Counted from the stretch's first letter, positions 8,724 to 20,532 are shown. The stretch is 64,000 nucleotides of DNA from Corynebacterium aurimucosum ATCC 700975 (GCF_000022905.1 NC_012590.1:992001-1056000); one strand, 5' to 3'. A program made the numbers and translations. The notes: a model not told the origin generated them from the letters alone.

Positions 8724-11700
8724 CCGCCTCAGATCCGAAACTTAAAGGGCTCGCCTCCCAAGTGGGGGAAGCCTCATTGCACATTACTGGCATTGACCAG
8801 GCGCGCCCGTGGGCCATCGGCACGCTGGCGCACCATGCGCCGGTGCTGGTGGTGACTGCCTCCGGGCGCGAGGCGGAGGATCTCACCGCGGAGCTGACGG
8901 CCATGCTGGGGGATAAGGTCGCTTACTTCCCGGCATGGGAGACGCTTCCGCATGAGAGGTTGTCGCCGGCCGCGGATATCGTCGGCAAGCGCGCGCGTGT
9001 GCTCGACCTCGTGGGGGCGGGCAAAGCCCAGGTCGTGGTGACCTCTGCCCGCGGATATTGCCAGCCCATCCTGAGCAAGGTGGAGGGCCGTGCGCCCATC
9101 TTCCTGAAGGAAGAAGATGAGCACGAGCTTTCTCATATCCTGTCAGAGCTGGAGTTTCGCGCTTATAAGCACGTGGATATGGTGGCCAAGCGCGGTGAAT
9201 ATGCCACGCGTGGCGGCATTCTCGATGTTTTCCCCACAACCTCCGATTACCCGGTGCGCGTCGAGTTTTGGGGCGATGAGATTACGGATATCCGTCAGTT
9301 CTCTGTGGCGGACCAGCGTGCCATCCCCGAGATTGAGGTCGGCGAGGTCGCTATCTATCCCGCCCGCGAGCTGCCGATCACTAATGAGGTCGCCGCACGT
9401 GCCCGCGAGCTGGCGCGGAAGTTTGGGGGCAATGCGGCTCTGGCAGAGCTGTTGACCAAAGTAGGGGAGCACATCCCGGCCGAAGGTATGGAAGCCGTGC
9501 TGGCCGTGCTTGCCGACGTCCCCTTTGTCACCCTCCCTGAACTCCTTGCAGCAGGCACCCATGTGTTGCTCGTGGCGCCGGAGAAGATCCGCACCCGCAT
9601 TGCAGACCTGGAATCCACCGATGCGGAGTTCTTGGCTGCTGGCTGGGAGGCCGCCGCGATGGGCGCGGATGGTCCGTTGGCTGCCGAGGGCTTGGACACC
9701 TCGGCGTCGAGTTACCGCTCCTATGAGTCTTTAGAGACGACGTGCCGGAATATCGAGGCCCCGCTGTGGACTTTCGCCCCGCCAGGGATGTTCGCCGCCG
9801 CCGAATCGGAAACCCTGCCGCTGGACTTTGAGCCCGGACCTACTCCGCGCGGTGATATCACAGAGATTGATGCCATGATGGCGCAGCTTCTGGCGCACAC
9901 CACCGCCGGCGGGCGTGCCGCCTTCATCGCCCCTGCGCAGGGTGCGATCAAGCGCATGGTGGAGCGCTTCGCGGAAAAGGGCATCCCCACCAAGGTGGCC
10001 ACTCCTGGGTGGGAGCCGAGCCCCGGCGAGGTCACGCTCTACCAGGCCTTGTCCCATGCGGGTCTGGTGTTCCCAAAGGTACGCAAGCTGAAGGATGCTG
10101 AGGCGCTGCCGCTCGTTGTCATCACGGAAACCGATCTGACGGGTAACCGTGTGGGCGATATTGCGGGGGCGAAGCGTCGCCCAGCAAAGCGCCGCAACCG
10201 CGTGGATCCCCTCGCACTCAAGCAGGGCGACTACGTGGTGCATGAGACTCATGGCATCGGCAAGTTCCTTAAGATGGCCGAGCGCACCGTCCAATCCGGT
10301 GATGAGACCTCCCGCCGCGAGTACATCGTGCTGGAGTATGCGGCGTCCAAACGCGGTCAGCCGGCCGACCAGCTGTGGGTGCCCATGGATTCTTTGGATC
10401 TACTGAGCAAGTACACCGGCGGCGAAGCGCCGACGCTGTCCAAGATGGGCGGCTCGGATTGGAAGAACACCAAGAAGAAGGCGCGCGCCGCAGTGCGCGA
10501 GATCGCCGGGGAGCTGGTGGAGCTTTATGCCAAGCGCCAGGCAGCACCCGGTCACCAATTTGGCCCCGATACCCCGTGGCAGGCGGAGATGGAGGATAAC
10601 TTCCCCTTCGTCGAGACGGAAGACCAAATGCTGGCCATCGATGCCGTCAAGGAAGACATGGAATCCACGGTGCCGATGGACCGCGTGGTCGTCGGTGATG
10701 TGGGCTACGGCAAGACCGAGGTAGCCGTGCGTGCAGCCTTCAAGGCCGTGCAGGACGGCAAGCAGGTGGCGGTCCTCGTGCCCACGACCCTGCTGGCTCA
10801 ACAGCACGCCGATACCTTCCGCGAGCGCATGCAAGGTTTCCCGGTGGATATCGAGGTGCTCTCGCGCTTTACTTCGGCCAAGGAGTCCAAGGAGATTCTC
10901 GCCGGTTTGGCGGATGGTTCCGTGGATATCGTTATCGGCACGCACCGCCTGCTGCAGACCGGTGTGCAGTGGAAGAACTTGGGCCTCATCGTGGTGGATG
11001 AGGAGCAGCGCTTCGGTGTGGAGCACAAGGAGCACATCAAGGCGCTCAAGGCTAGCGTGGACGTGCTCACCATGTCCGCGACACCGATTCCGCGCACCTT
11101 GGAGATGTCCATGGCGGGCATCCGCGAGATGTCTACGATCTTGACTCCACCGGAGGACCGTCACCCGGTCCTAACCTATGTGGGTGCGTACGAGGATAAG
11201 CAGGTGGCCGCGGCCATCCGCCGCGAGCTGCTGCGCGATGGCCAAGTCTTCTTCATTCACAACAAAGTCGCTGACATCGAGAAGAAGGCCCGCGAACTGC
11301 GGGACCTAGTGCCGGAGGCGCGCATCGTCGTCGCGCACGGCCAGATGAACGAGGACGTGCTTGAACGCACCGTCCAGGGTTTCTGGGACCGCGAATTCGA
11401 CGTCCTGGTGTGTACCACCATCGTGGAAACCGGCCTGGACATCGCTAATGCGAATACCCTCATCGTGGAAAACGCCCACCACATGGGTCTGTCCCAGCTC
11501 CACCAGCTGCGCGGGCGCGTGGGCCGCTCCCGCGAGCGCGGCTACGCCTACTTCCTCTACCCGAAGGGCGCCACGCTGACGGAGACCTCCTATGACCGTC
11601 TGGCCACCATCGCCCAGAACAACGATCTGGGTGCGGGCATGGCCGTGGCCATGAAGGACCTGGAGATGCGCGGCGCCGGCAACGTGCTGGGCGCCGAGCA

Positions 11701-12337
11701 GTCCGGCCACATCGCTGGCGTGGGCTTCGATCTCTACGTGCGCCTCGTTGGTGAGGCTGTGGAGACCTTCAAGGCGCTTGCGCGCGGGGAGACCCCCGTG
11801 GTCACGGACGAAGGGCCAAAGGAAATCCGCATCGACCTGCCGGTGGATGCTCATATCCCGGAGTCCTACATCAACTCCGAACGTCTCCGCCTGGAGGTTT
11901 ACCGCAAGCTCGCAGCTTCCAAGGAGAATGCGGATCTGGCACACGTGGTGGAGGAAATGCAGGACCGCTACGGCCCCGTTCCGGAGCCAGTGGAACGCCT
12001 GCTCGCGGTAGCACGCCTGCGCCACCAGGCCCGCCGGGCCGGGGTCAGCGATATTACGGTGCAGGGCACGCGCATTAAGGTCCACCCGGTGGAATTGGCG
12101 GATTCCAAACAGGTTCGCCTCAAGCGCCTCTTCCCGGGCTCGAATTACCGCGCGGCGGCCAAGGCCATTCAGCTCAACTTCCCCAAGGCTGGCCGCAATG
12201 TCACTGATCCCAAGCTGCGAGACATTGAACTCCTGCAGTGGATGGCGGATTTCTTGGCGTCGATGTTCGAACTCGAGCGCGTCGACGTCAGCGGTGCTAA
12301 GACTAAAAAGAACGTCATTAGCGTAGGAGAAAAATAA
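8687..12337 (+). CDS. mfd: Transcription-repair coupling factor Mfd
   Basis: ATP-dependent translocase that removes stalled RNA polymerase at lesions and recruits UvrA. At 1216 residues it has full family length. Order of domains: UvrB-like N-terminus (about 1-350, with FPAWETLPHERLSP), RNA polymerase-interacting CarD-like domain (from about 513, QGDYVVHETHGIGKF), then the RecG-like helicase with Walker A GDVGYGKTE near 669 and Walker B DEEQRFG near 770, the SATPIPRTLEMS motif, the QLRGRVGRS motif and the C-terminal TRCF domain. The GTG at 8687 lies inside the tetR end; an ATG at 8699 is a possible alternative. The stop overlaps the next start as TAATG, so the downstream membrane gene is probably translationally coupled. 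Confidence 0.97.
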   Translation: MATPMLGGLLKVAASDPKLKGLASQVGEASLHITGIDQARPWAIGTLAHHAPVLVVTASGREAEDLTAELTAMLGDKVAYFPAWETLPHERLSPAADIVGKRARVLDLVGAGKAQVVVTSARGYCQPILSKVEGRAPIFLKEEDEHELSHILSELEFRAYKHVDMVAKRGEYATRGGILDVFPTTSDYPVRVEFWGDEITDIRQFSVADQRAIPEIEVGEVAIYPARELPITNEVAARARELARKFGGNAALAELLTKVGEHIPAEGMEAVLAVLADVPFVTLPELLAAGTHVLLVAPEKIRTRIADLESTDAEFLAAGWEAAAMGADGPLAAEGLDTSASSYRSYESLETTCRNIEAPLWTFAPPGMFAAAESETLPLDFEPGPTPRGDITEIDAMMAQLLAHTTAGGRAAFIAPAQGAIKRMVERFAEKGIPTKVATPGWEPSPGEVTLYQALSHAGLVFPKVRKLKDAEALPLVVITETDLTGNRVGDIAGAKRRPAKRRNRVDPLALKQGDYVVHETHGIGKFLKMAERTVQSGDETSRREYIVLEYAASKRGQPADQLWVPMDSLDLLSKYTGGEAPTLSKMGGSDWKNTKKKARAAVREIAGELVELYAKRQAAPGHQFGPDTPWQAEMEDNFPFVETEDQMLAIDAVKEDMESTVPMDRVVVGDVGYGKTEVAVRAAFKAVQDGKQVAVLVPTTLLAQQHADTFRERMQGFPVDIEVLSRFTSAKESKEILAGLADGSVDIVIGTHRLLQTGVQWKNLGLIVVDEEQRFGVEHKEHIKALKASVDVLTMSATPIPRTLEMSMAGIREMSTILTPPEDRHPVLTYVGAYEDKQVAAAIRRELLRDGQVFFIHNKVADIEKKARELRDLVPEARIVVAHGQMNEDVLERTVQGFWDREFDVLVCTTIVETGLDIANANTLIVENAHHMGLSQLHQLRGRVGRSRERGYAYFLYPKGATLTETSYDRLATIAQNNDLGAGMAVAMKDLEMRGAGNVLGAEQSGHIAGVGFDLYVRLVGEAVETFKALARGETPVVTDEGPKEIRIDLPVDAHIPESYINSERLRLEVYRKLAASKENADLAHVVEEMQDRYGPVPEPVERLLAVARLRHQARRAGVSDITVQGTRIKVHPVELADSKQVRLKRLFPGSNYRAAAKAIQLNFPKAGRNVTDPKLRDIELLQWMADFLASMFELERVDVSGAKTKKNVISVGEK

Positions 12338-12819
12338 TGGACGCCGCGAACAACCACATTGGGCCTAGTAGAGCTAATCCCCGAATCATCATGATGGTGG
12401 TGTGGATGTTCGCGGCGTTGTTCAGTATCCCCGTCTCCCTGGTTATCAAGTTCAGCGGTGAGAACGGTGGCTGGCTCACCTTCATTTTGGTGATGTTTGG
12501 GATCTTCCTGGTTGGCTTCTGGGTGTTTCTCGGGTTGCTCCCGCTGTTCATCCGCAGTGATTACGCAAGCCGCTTGGAGTGGGCATGGGCATCGATGGCC
12601 CTAGCGTTCATCGGCTTCATCGTGGGCAACGCCAACCTGCCGGACTTTGGGGACATCGGACCAGCCACCGTGCCGACGTGGTGGTTTGGCAACGAGGAAG
12701 CGGCCTCTATTACTGGTGGCATCTTCCTCGTCGTCAGCGCCATTGGTCATGTGCTGTGGCTAGTGAGCTGCATCGCGTATGCGGTGTTATCGCACCGCTC
12801 GGCGCCCGAGGCCTTCTAG
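12337..12819 (+). CDS. Small integral membrane protein of unknown function
   Basis: 160 residues with four strong hydrophobic segments (about 19-40, 47-70, 83-100 and 125-150), joined by short loops, including a tryptophan-containing one near TVPTWWFGNE. No family signature was recognised. The start codon shares a base with the mfd stop (TAATG), so it is probably the last gene of the tetR-mfd operon. It converges on the permease gene and overlaps its 3' end by 4 nt, with no terminator between them. Function unknown; a link to Mfd is not implied by the sequence. Confidence 0.75.
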   Translation: MDAANNHIGPSRANPRIIMMVVWMFAALFSIPVSLVIKFSGENGGWLTFILVMFGIFLVGFWVFLGLLPLFIRSDYASRLEWAWASMALAFIGFIVGNANLPDFGDIGPATVPTWWFGNEEAASITGGIFLVVSAIGHVLWLVSCIAYAVLSHRSAPEAF

Positions 12820-14303
12820 AGCACCAAACGACCGGTGCCCAAGCCCCACACCGCAGCCACCGCGCCGATAATCACCAGCGCAACCACGAACCACTCAAAA
12901 GTATTGAACACGCGTTCCTTCTTGTACAGGCGGGTGGCCACGTAAGGAATCATGCTGGGGACCACGGCCAGTGCACCAAGCAGCACGTAGACCGGGTCAG
13001 CAGCGTAAATCAGCCAGATGGAATAAATGAAGGCGACTAGGCCGATGAAGAGATGGCGCCGGTTCTCGCGGTGGCTCATCTCCGGGCCCGAGATGTCGAA
13101 ACGCACCCCGGCATGCGGGTGCGTTAGTCCCTTGCCGCGCACGGCCAAGAGAACCAGGTACAGCGAGGAGAAGATGTAGGGCAGCAGGTACATGATGGTG
13201 GCCAGCTGCACCATGGCGTTGTAAGAAGTCTCGTTGAGGAAAAAGACGATGACGAAGAGCTGAATCGTCAGCGTGGAAATCAGCTGCGCTACCCACGGCG
13301 CGCCGGCGATGTTCACAGTGCCGATCTTGCGGGGGAGAAGACCATCGACGGCCATCATGACGATCGGCTCCGCGCACAGCATCTGCCAGGACACGTAGGC
13401 GCCGAGCACGGAAAGGCACAGGCCGAGAGAAATGAGCGCGCCACCCCATTCACCGACCGCAGCGGTGAGCACGGAAGCCATGGAATTATCCGGCAGTGCT
13501 GCAAGCTCTTCCTGTGTGAGTACGCCGAAGCTCAGCGTGGACACGGAGACCAGCAGTGCCAAAACGCTGATGAAGCCGATGACGGTGGCGCGACCGACGT
13601 CGGAACGGGTGCGCGCCTGCTTCGAATACACGGATGCGCCCTCCACGCCGATGAAGACCCACACGGTAAAGAGCATGATGCCCTGGACCTGTTCGAAGAG
13701 GGACTTGTCGGAAGCCTTGCCCCAGATATCCAGGGTGAACTTATCCCAGCTAAAGCCTACGAAAGCGAGAATGACGATGAAGGCCAGGATGGGCACAATC
13801 TTGGCCACAGAGGTCACCATGTTCATGATGGCCGCCTGCTTAATGCCGCGGGCAAGCACGGCAAAAATACCCCAGGACAGCAACGACACCGCAATGGCGG
13901 AAACCCAGCGGTGGTCGGCGTCAAAGAAAGGGACGTAGTGGCCGATAGTGTTGAAAAACAGGGTGGCGTAGCCCACCTGCGCCATCACGGAGCCGAGCCA
14001 GTAGCCCCAACCAGAGGTAAATCCGATGAAATCACCTAAGCCGGCACGAACATAGGAGTACACGCCGGAGTCGAGATGTGGCTTGCGGTGAGCCAGGATC
14101 TGGAAAACGAAAGCAACAGAGAGCATGCCCACGCCAGCAATGAGCCAGCCGATGAGCATGGCACCAGGGCCAGCCACGGAGGCGATGTTCTGCGGTAGAG
14201 AGAAGATTCCGGCGCCCACCGTGGAACCGATGATGAGCGCGACGAGCGTCCACAGCGTCACGGAGTGCGTGCGCGGCGATTCGGTGAGATTGGAAGTGGT
14301 CAT
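12816..14303 (-). CDS. Basic amino acid permease or antiporter, APC superfamily (LysI/ArcD-like)
   Basis: Integral membrane transporter of 495 residues with about 12-13 transmembrane helices. The first helix carries the APC substrate-site motif GSTVGAGIFSLP, followed by GPGAMLIGWLIAG and the YSYVRAGLGDFIGF segment typical of the basic amino acid/polyamine antiporter family. The resemblance is to corynebacterial LysI and arginine:ornithine antiporters, so lysine or arginine is a likely substrate; this is inferred from family similarity only. The minus-strand ATG at 14303 is preceded by AAAGGGG. It is divergent from mazG, with about 80 bp between the two starts holding both promoters. Confidence 0.88.
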   Translation of the reverse strand: MTTSNLTESPRTHSVTLWTLVALIIGSTVGAGIFSLPQNIASVAGPGAMLIGWLIAGVGMLSVAFVFQILAHRKPHLDSGVYSYVRAGLGDFIGFTSGWGYWLGSVMAQVGYATLFFNTIGHYVPFFDADHRWVSAIAVSLLSWGIFAVLARGIKQAAIMNMVTSVAKIVPILAFIVILAFVGFSWDKFTLDIWGKASDKSLFEQVQGIMLFTVWVFIGVEGASVYSKQARTRSDVGRATVIGFISVLALLVSVSTLSFGVLTQEELAALPDNSMASVLTAAVGEWGGALISLGLCLSVLGAYVSWQMLCAEPIVMMAVDGLLPRKIGTVNIAGAPWVAQLISTLTIQLFVIVFFLNETSYNAMVQLATIMYLLPYIFSSLYLVLLAVRGKGLTHPHAGVRFDISGPEMSHRENRRHLFIGLVAFIYSIWLIYAADPVYVLLGALAVVPSMIPYVATRLYKKERVFNTFEWFVVALVIIGAVAAVWGLGTGRLVL

Positions 14304-14384
14304 TGGTTAAAAATACCCCTTTAGGCGGGCTTTTGTGCAACTGCAGCGAAAGTTCATGGAGGCTGGGACCTATACTCGTTGCTT

Positions 14385-15002
14385 ATGACTGTCCTGTTGT
14401 TAGATCCGCGCTGGCCCACCCTAATACCCATGGAGGCCGTTGGAAAGCTGCAGGGACCTGTTGTTTTCACCGATGAAGTACCAGTGAAGGTTCGCTGGGA
14501 CTTCGACCAGTTATTGTGCGGTGAGGATCCTGCAGGCCACGGTGTTGTGGTGAGCACAGATCCTTCCCATCCGCAGGTGCGCGCGCTTATCGACGCCCAC
14601 GCGGAGCTCATCCTAGCCCCCTCCTTGGAGGAACCGATGTGGCAAGCGCGCGAGGTGATGACGCGTGCGCGGCGCATTGGGGAGTGGGAGCGCGATCAAA
14701 CCCACGAGACTCTGCTGCCGTATTTGGAGGAAGAATCCGCGGAATTTGCCGAGGCTGTGCGGGAGCACGCTTCGGATGCTGAGCTGCTCAAGGAATTGGG
14801 CGATGTCTTCCTGCAGATCCTCTTCCACGCCGAAATCGCGGCGCGGCGTGGGGCCTTTAACCTTGATGATGTTGCGATGTCTTTCGTCAACAAAATGCGC
14901 TCCCGCGCGCCCTACCTTTTTGATGGCTCAGAGGACATCGTGGGGGTAGAGGAGCAGGAGCGCCTGTGGGCCGAAGGTAAGGCCCGAGAAAAGAAGGACT
15001 AG
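14385..15002 (+). CDS. mazG: MazG family nucleoside triphosphate pyrophosphohydrolase
   Basis: House-cleaning enzyme that hydrolyses (often aberrant) NTPs to NMP and pyrophosphate. The 205-residue product has an N-terminal actinobacterial extension of about 90 residues and then the MazG helical core: EEESAEFAEAV supplies the first acidic metal-binding cluster and ELGDVFLQILFHAEIA the second (ExxD), followed by VNKMRSRAPYLF. ATG 14385 was preferred over a TTG six bases upstream. It is a single-domain form, shorter than the two-domain E. coli protein. The stop overlaps that of the convergent secreted-protein gene by 4 nt. From memory, the position between mfd and the transglycosylase matches mycobacterial gene order. 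Confidence 0.92.
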   Translation: MTVLLLDPRWPTLIPMEAVGKLQGPVVFTDEVPVKVRWDFDQLLCGEDPAGHGVVVSTDPSHPQVRALIDAHAELILAPSLEEPMWQAREVMTRARRIGEWERDQTHETLLPYLEEESAEFAEAVREHASDAELLKELGDVFLQILFHAEIAARRGAFNLDDVAMSFVNKMRSRAPYLFDGSEDIVGVEEQERLWAEGKAREKKD

Positions 15003-15421
15003 CCCTTCTGGATCATGGAGGACAGCAGGGGAGCATAGTCAGCGATCTTGGAGGATAGACCCGTGCCACCGGTGGCGATGGTGTCTTCCTTAACAATCTT
15101 GCACTCGAGGGCGCGGTCAGCGGTCTGGCCGGCGTACTTCACAGCGGCGAAAGCCAGCGGACCGAGCTCCGCGGAGTTGCCCAGTGCGGTGAGGTTCTTC
15201 GAAAGCTGGTTGCGGGTGGTGTCCGGAGTCAGAAGCTCGCCTTCGGTGCTTTGATCGATGAGCGTGAGGGTGCTGCGCAGGGTGTTGCAGTCAGCCGACT
15301 GGATGCCCTGGGAAAGGAAGCCGCCCAGCTCAGTAAGGGAAGCGGCGGAGGCGGTAGCGGGTGCGATGGCACCCAGAGTGACAACGGCGGAAGCAGTAGC
15401 GAGGATACGACGGATGGACAT
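14999..15421 (-). CDS. Small secreted protein of unknown function
   Basis: 140 residues beginning with a clear Sec signal peptide: basic MSIRR, hydrophobic core, and an ASA cleavage site near residues 24-26. The mature part is about 114 residues, mostly helical in appearance, with two cysteines (in SADCNTL and ALECKIV) that could form a disulfide outside the membrane. No domain was recognised. Separately transcribed, and convergent with mazG, sharing the CTAG at the stop codons. Confidence 0.75.
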   Translation of the reverse strand: MSIRRILATASAVVTLGAIAPATASAASLTELGGFLSQGIQSADCNTLRSTLTLIDQSTEGELLTPDTTRNQLSKNLTALGNSAELGPLAFAAVKYAGQTADRALECKIVKEDTIATGGTGLSSKIADYAPLLSSMIQKG

Positions 15422-15660
15422 GGAACTCCTTGACTAAGAGAAAAGCACGTTTCTAGAACGGACAGTGATAGAACGTGGAGCACCAGCGGGGCCTCGGCTC
15501 TCTGTTCAACGCTGCAGTGTAGCGCAGAATGTTACGCATGGGAACATTTTGACATAACTTTTGTTCCGCAATGGTCGTGGGCCTTGTCTATGCGGTCGCC
15601 GCGTGGCGCCCTCTGTGTCGCTCGACCCCCTTCCTGCAACGGGCTGTAGTATTCACCTTT

Positions 15661-17872
<2,212 letters not shown>

Positions 17873-17935
17873 GTTCGCCCACTAGCTTCTGATGTCAGTC
17901 TTCTCGGACTGTTCGCTAAGCTAGCGTTAATCCAG

Positions 17936-17965
17936 AAGGTGTCACAGGAAACTGTGGCACCTTTT
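17936..17965 (+). terminator. Rho-independent terminator after eno
   Basis: AAGGTGTCACAG and CTGTGGCACCTT form a near-perfect 12-bp stem (one T/G apposition) around a small loop, ending in a run of T. It lies 64 bp past the enolase stop. Confidence 0.85.
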
Positions 17966-18108
17966 GCGTTGGGAGGGCAGCCGTGGAGGCTAAGCTGACG
18001 CAGCGCACCTAGTGGAACGGACTCTAAACTTCTGTGACACGTGTTATTTCTGAGACACGACGCGCGCCGCACAGCACTGGGGCCGGTCCGGGATACAATG
18101 GCTTCCCG

Positions 18109-18612
18109 ATGGCACGCACTATTTCTCCCCGCACGAAGCGCCGGAACACCGTTCCGGTACACACGCGTGCCCGCGATGCGCAGCGCACCAAACGGAAGAA
18201 GACCCCGGTCCAGCCCAAGGGTCTGGACATTCTGGGCGTCGGCGTGATCATTGCCGTTGTTCTCGTAGTCTTATTATCCATTGCTGTTCCGCTGCGCAAT
18301 TACTACCACGGCCAATCAGAAATTGCCCGCCTAGAAAGCTCTATTGCCGCCAAGCAGGCCCACAAGGAACACCTCCTCACAGAGATTGATAAGTACAACT
18401 CGGAGGAGTACGTCAAGCAAGAGGCGCGTCGCCGGTTCGGTGTGATGGATGAGGGTGAAACGGCCTTCCGCATTATGGATCCACGCATGGACTCGGGTGA
18501 CACGGTAACTTCTGAGCGCCGCGAGGATACCGATGACCGCGAGTGGTACACGGTGTTGTGGGATTCGGTAGCAGAAGAAGCAGAGAATCAATCGGAAGCC
18601 CCTGCTGAATAG
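18109..18612 (+). CDS. FtsB/DivIC-like septum formation initiator protein
   Basis: Predicted bitopic divisome protein. The 167 residues comprise a basic cytoplasmic N-terminus (about 1-45), one transmembrane helix (LDILGVGVIIAVVLVVLLSI), then an external coiled coil (from about ARLESSIAAKQAHKEHL) ending in the FtsB-type EEYVKQEARRRFGVMDEGE. ATG 18109 was chosen because the residues upstream in the same frame are not family-like. The acidic tail is variable in the family. Known partners are FtsL and FtsQ; here the gene sits between eno and DUF501, as in mycobacteria, rather than with the fts cluster. Confidence 0.9.
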   Translation: MARTISPRTKRRNTVPVHTRARDAQRTKRKKTPVQPKGLDILGVGVIIAVVLVVLLSIAVPLRNYYHGQSEIARLESSIAAKQAHKEHLLTEIDKYNSEEYVKQEARRRFGVMDEGETAFRIMDPRMDSGDTVTSERREDTDDREWYTVLWDSVAEEAENQSEAPAE

Positions 18613-18646
18613 GACTCAACCATTCCTCCGTGTCACAATGGTTCCT

Positions 18647-19195
18647 ATGACCGTGACCGATGCTGATCTTGAAGTCGTCCGCGAACAACTGGGCCGCACC
18701 CCACGTGGTGTCGTGGACATTGCATACCGCACTCCGGACGGAGCTCCGGCGGTGATTAAGACCGCGCCTAAGCTTCCCGACGGCACCCCGTTCCCCACTC
18801 TTTATTACCTCACCGACCCGCGCTTGACCGCCGAAGCATCGCGCCTTGAAGTTGCCCATGTCATGAAATGGATGGAGCAGCGCCTGGCAGAGGATGAGGA
18901 CCTGAAGAAGGATTACCAAGCCGCGCATGAACACTACCTGACAACCCGCAACGCCATGGAAGACCTAGGTACTGACTTTTCCGGTGGTGGCATGCCTGAG
19001 CGCGTGAAGTGCCTTCACGTTCTTATCGCTTATGCTCTGGCGGAGGGGCCAGGCCGCGTACGGTTCGGCACCGAAGCCGTAGCGATGGCCGCAGAACACG
19101 GTAAACTTCGAGGAAGCGCCATCCCAGAGGATTGGCCCACCGTGGGGGACTTGGGCATTGATATGGCCCAGTTCGATTTTTCTAACGCCGGTTAA
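18647..19195 (+). CDS. DUF501 domain-containing protein
   Basis: 182-residue cytoplasmic protein of the conserved actinobacterial DUF501 family, function unknown. Characteristic stretches are EQLGRTPRGVVDIAYR, GTPFPTLYYLTDPRLT and the late MPERVKCLHVLIAYALAEG. Start at ATG 18647; the GTG nine bases upstream in the same frame is less likely. It lies between the FtsB-like gene and ppx, a conserved neighbourhood in actinobacteria, and is probably translated from the same mRNA as ppx, which starts 17 bp downstream. Confidence 0.9.
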   Translation: MTVTDADLEVVREQLGRTPRGVVDIAYRTPDGAPAVIKTAPKLPDGTPFPTLYYLTDPRLTAEASRLEVAHVMKWMEQRLAEDEDLKKDYQAAHEHYLTTRNAMEDLGTDFSGGGMPERVKCLHVLIAYALAEGPGRVRFGTEAVAMAAEHGKLRGSAIPEDWPTVGDLGIDMAQFDFSNAG

Positions 19196-19211
19196 GAGAA
19201 AGGCTAGCCTT

Positions 19212-20174
19212 ATGACTCGCGTCGCTGCTGTCGACTGCGGAACCAACTCCATCCGCCTGCTTATTAGTGAGATTCAGGAAGACGGAAAGATCCGCGATAT
19301 CTCCCGCACCATGGAGATTGTTCGTCTCGGACAGGGCGTCGACGCCACCGGCGAGTTTGAACCAGAGGCCCTTGCGCGGACCCGCGCGGCACTCGAAAAC
19401 TATGTCAAGCAGATGAAGTTTGAGAAGGTCGAGCGCGTGCGCATGGTGGCCACCTCAGCCACCCGCGATGCAAAGAATCACCGCGAGTTCTTTGACATGA
19501 CTGAGGAACTGCTCGGTCAAGTCCAGCCTGGTGCTCGCGCGGAGGTTATCTCCGGCGAAGAGGAAGCACTGCTGTCCTTTACTGGCGCGGTGGGGGACCT
19601 GCATTCTGAGGAAGGCCCATATTGCGTTATCGATTTGGGTGGTGGTTCGACGGAGTTCGTCGTTGGCACCATCGACGGTGAGATTCTCGGCTCCCACTCG
19701 GCACAAATGGGCTGTGTGCGCCTTACCGAGCGCATCATGCGCAATGATCCGCCGACCGAAGCGGAAATTGAGATCGCTACGGATTACGTGGCTGAGCGCA
19801 TGGCCGAAGTTGAGAAGATCGTTCCTATCGATAAAGCCCTGACCTTCGTTGGCTGCGCCGGTACGTTTACGACTCTGTCGGCACTGGCCCAGGGGATGGA
19901 ACGCTACGATGCTGATTCCATTCATGGCTCCGAGCTGCGTTTCGACGCCCTGCGGGTGCTCACCCGACAAATGATTGGTCTGCCCTCGGATGTTCGTGCT
20001 CTCAATCCCGTCATCCACCCAGGACGCGCGGATGTTATCGGCGGTGGATGCGTGGCGGTCGAGGGCATCATGACGATGATTGAACGCAATAGCGAGGCAC
20101 GTTCTTTCTTCATCAGTGAGAAGGACATCCTCGATGGCATCATTACTGGCCTTGCAGCAAAACTACTGAGCTAA
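19212..20174 (+). CDS. Exopolyphosphatase / guanosine pentaphosphate phosphohydrolase (Ppx/GppA family)
   Basis: Predicted hydrolase of terminal phosphates from polyphosphate or of pppGpp. The 320 residues show the ASKHA-fold ATP-binding-like motifs: AVDCGTNSIRLLI at the N-terminus and YCVIDLGGGSTEFVVG in the middle, followed by LTFVGCAGTFTTL. The short form, lacking the C-terminal HD-like domain of E. coli Ppx, is usual in actinobacteria. ATG 19212 has AGAAAGG upstream; the longer frame overlaps DUF501. Which of the two activities dominates cannot be read from the sequence. Confidence 0.9.
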   Translation: MTRVAAVDCGTNSIRLLISEIQEDGKIRDISRTMEIVRLGQGVDATGEFEPEALARTRAALENYVKQMKFEKVERVRMVATSATRDAKNHREFFDMTEELLGQVQPGARAEVISGEEEALLSFTGAVGDLHSEEGPYCVIDLGGGSTEFVVGTIDGEILGSHSAQMGCVRLTERIMRNDPPTEAEIEIATDYVAERMAEVEKIVPIDKALTFVGCAGTFTTLSALAQGMERYDADSIHGSELRFDALRVLTRQMIGLPSDVRALNPVIHPGRADVIGGGCVAVEGIMTMIERNSEARSFFISEKDILDGIITGLAAKLLS

Positions 20175-20252
20175 GGGCGGAAGGTTGCGCAGAAGCCGAC
20201 CCTATTTTCAGTTCATGACTATCCTTGCCCTAAGATAAGTGGGCACGGTTTG

Positions 20253-20329
20253 GCCCCCATAGCCCAATCGGCAGAGGCAGTCGACTTAAAATCGATTCAG
20301 TGTGGGTTCGAGTCCCACTGGGGGCACCA
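20253..20329 (+). tRNA. tRNA-Leu (UAA anticodon)
   Basis: Acceptor arms GCCCCCA and TGGGGGC pair; anticodon stem GTCGA/TCGAT encloses CTTAAAA with anticodon TAA; T arm GTGGG-TTCGAGT-CCCAC. CCA is encoded at 20327-20329. The variable region is only about 5 nt, so this Leu isoacceptor lacks the long class II variable arm. Confidence 0.9.
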
Positions 20330-20532
20330 TGACCAGTGGAAACGCTGGTTCAATCGGGGGTGGAGAGCGAAAACTATCCCAAAAGTCTCGATTTAGTCAA
20401 CGTGGTAGTCGTAGGCGAGGGGCAGTGCTTGGCGACGAGTCCCTGTTAAACGGGGATAATTTTGCGAATTGTGAGATTTTTGGGAACTTCCTAGCAATGG
20501 GGAGCGTTGATCCTAGTGAAATGAAAGACAAG
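20330..20532. other. Intergenic region between tRNA-Leu and the Bax1-I gene
   Basis: About 200 bp. A 98-codon frame starting inside the tRNA (20302-20598) runs through it but has no ribosome-binding site, no recognisable product, and overlaps a terminator hairpin; it is not called. An internal near-repeat of ggaaac/gaaaac types was seen but has no clear structure. Confidence 0.45.
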
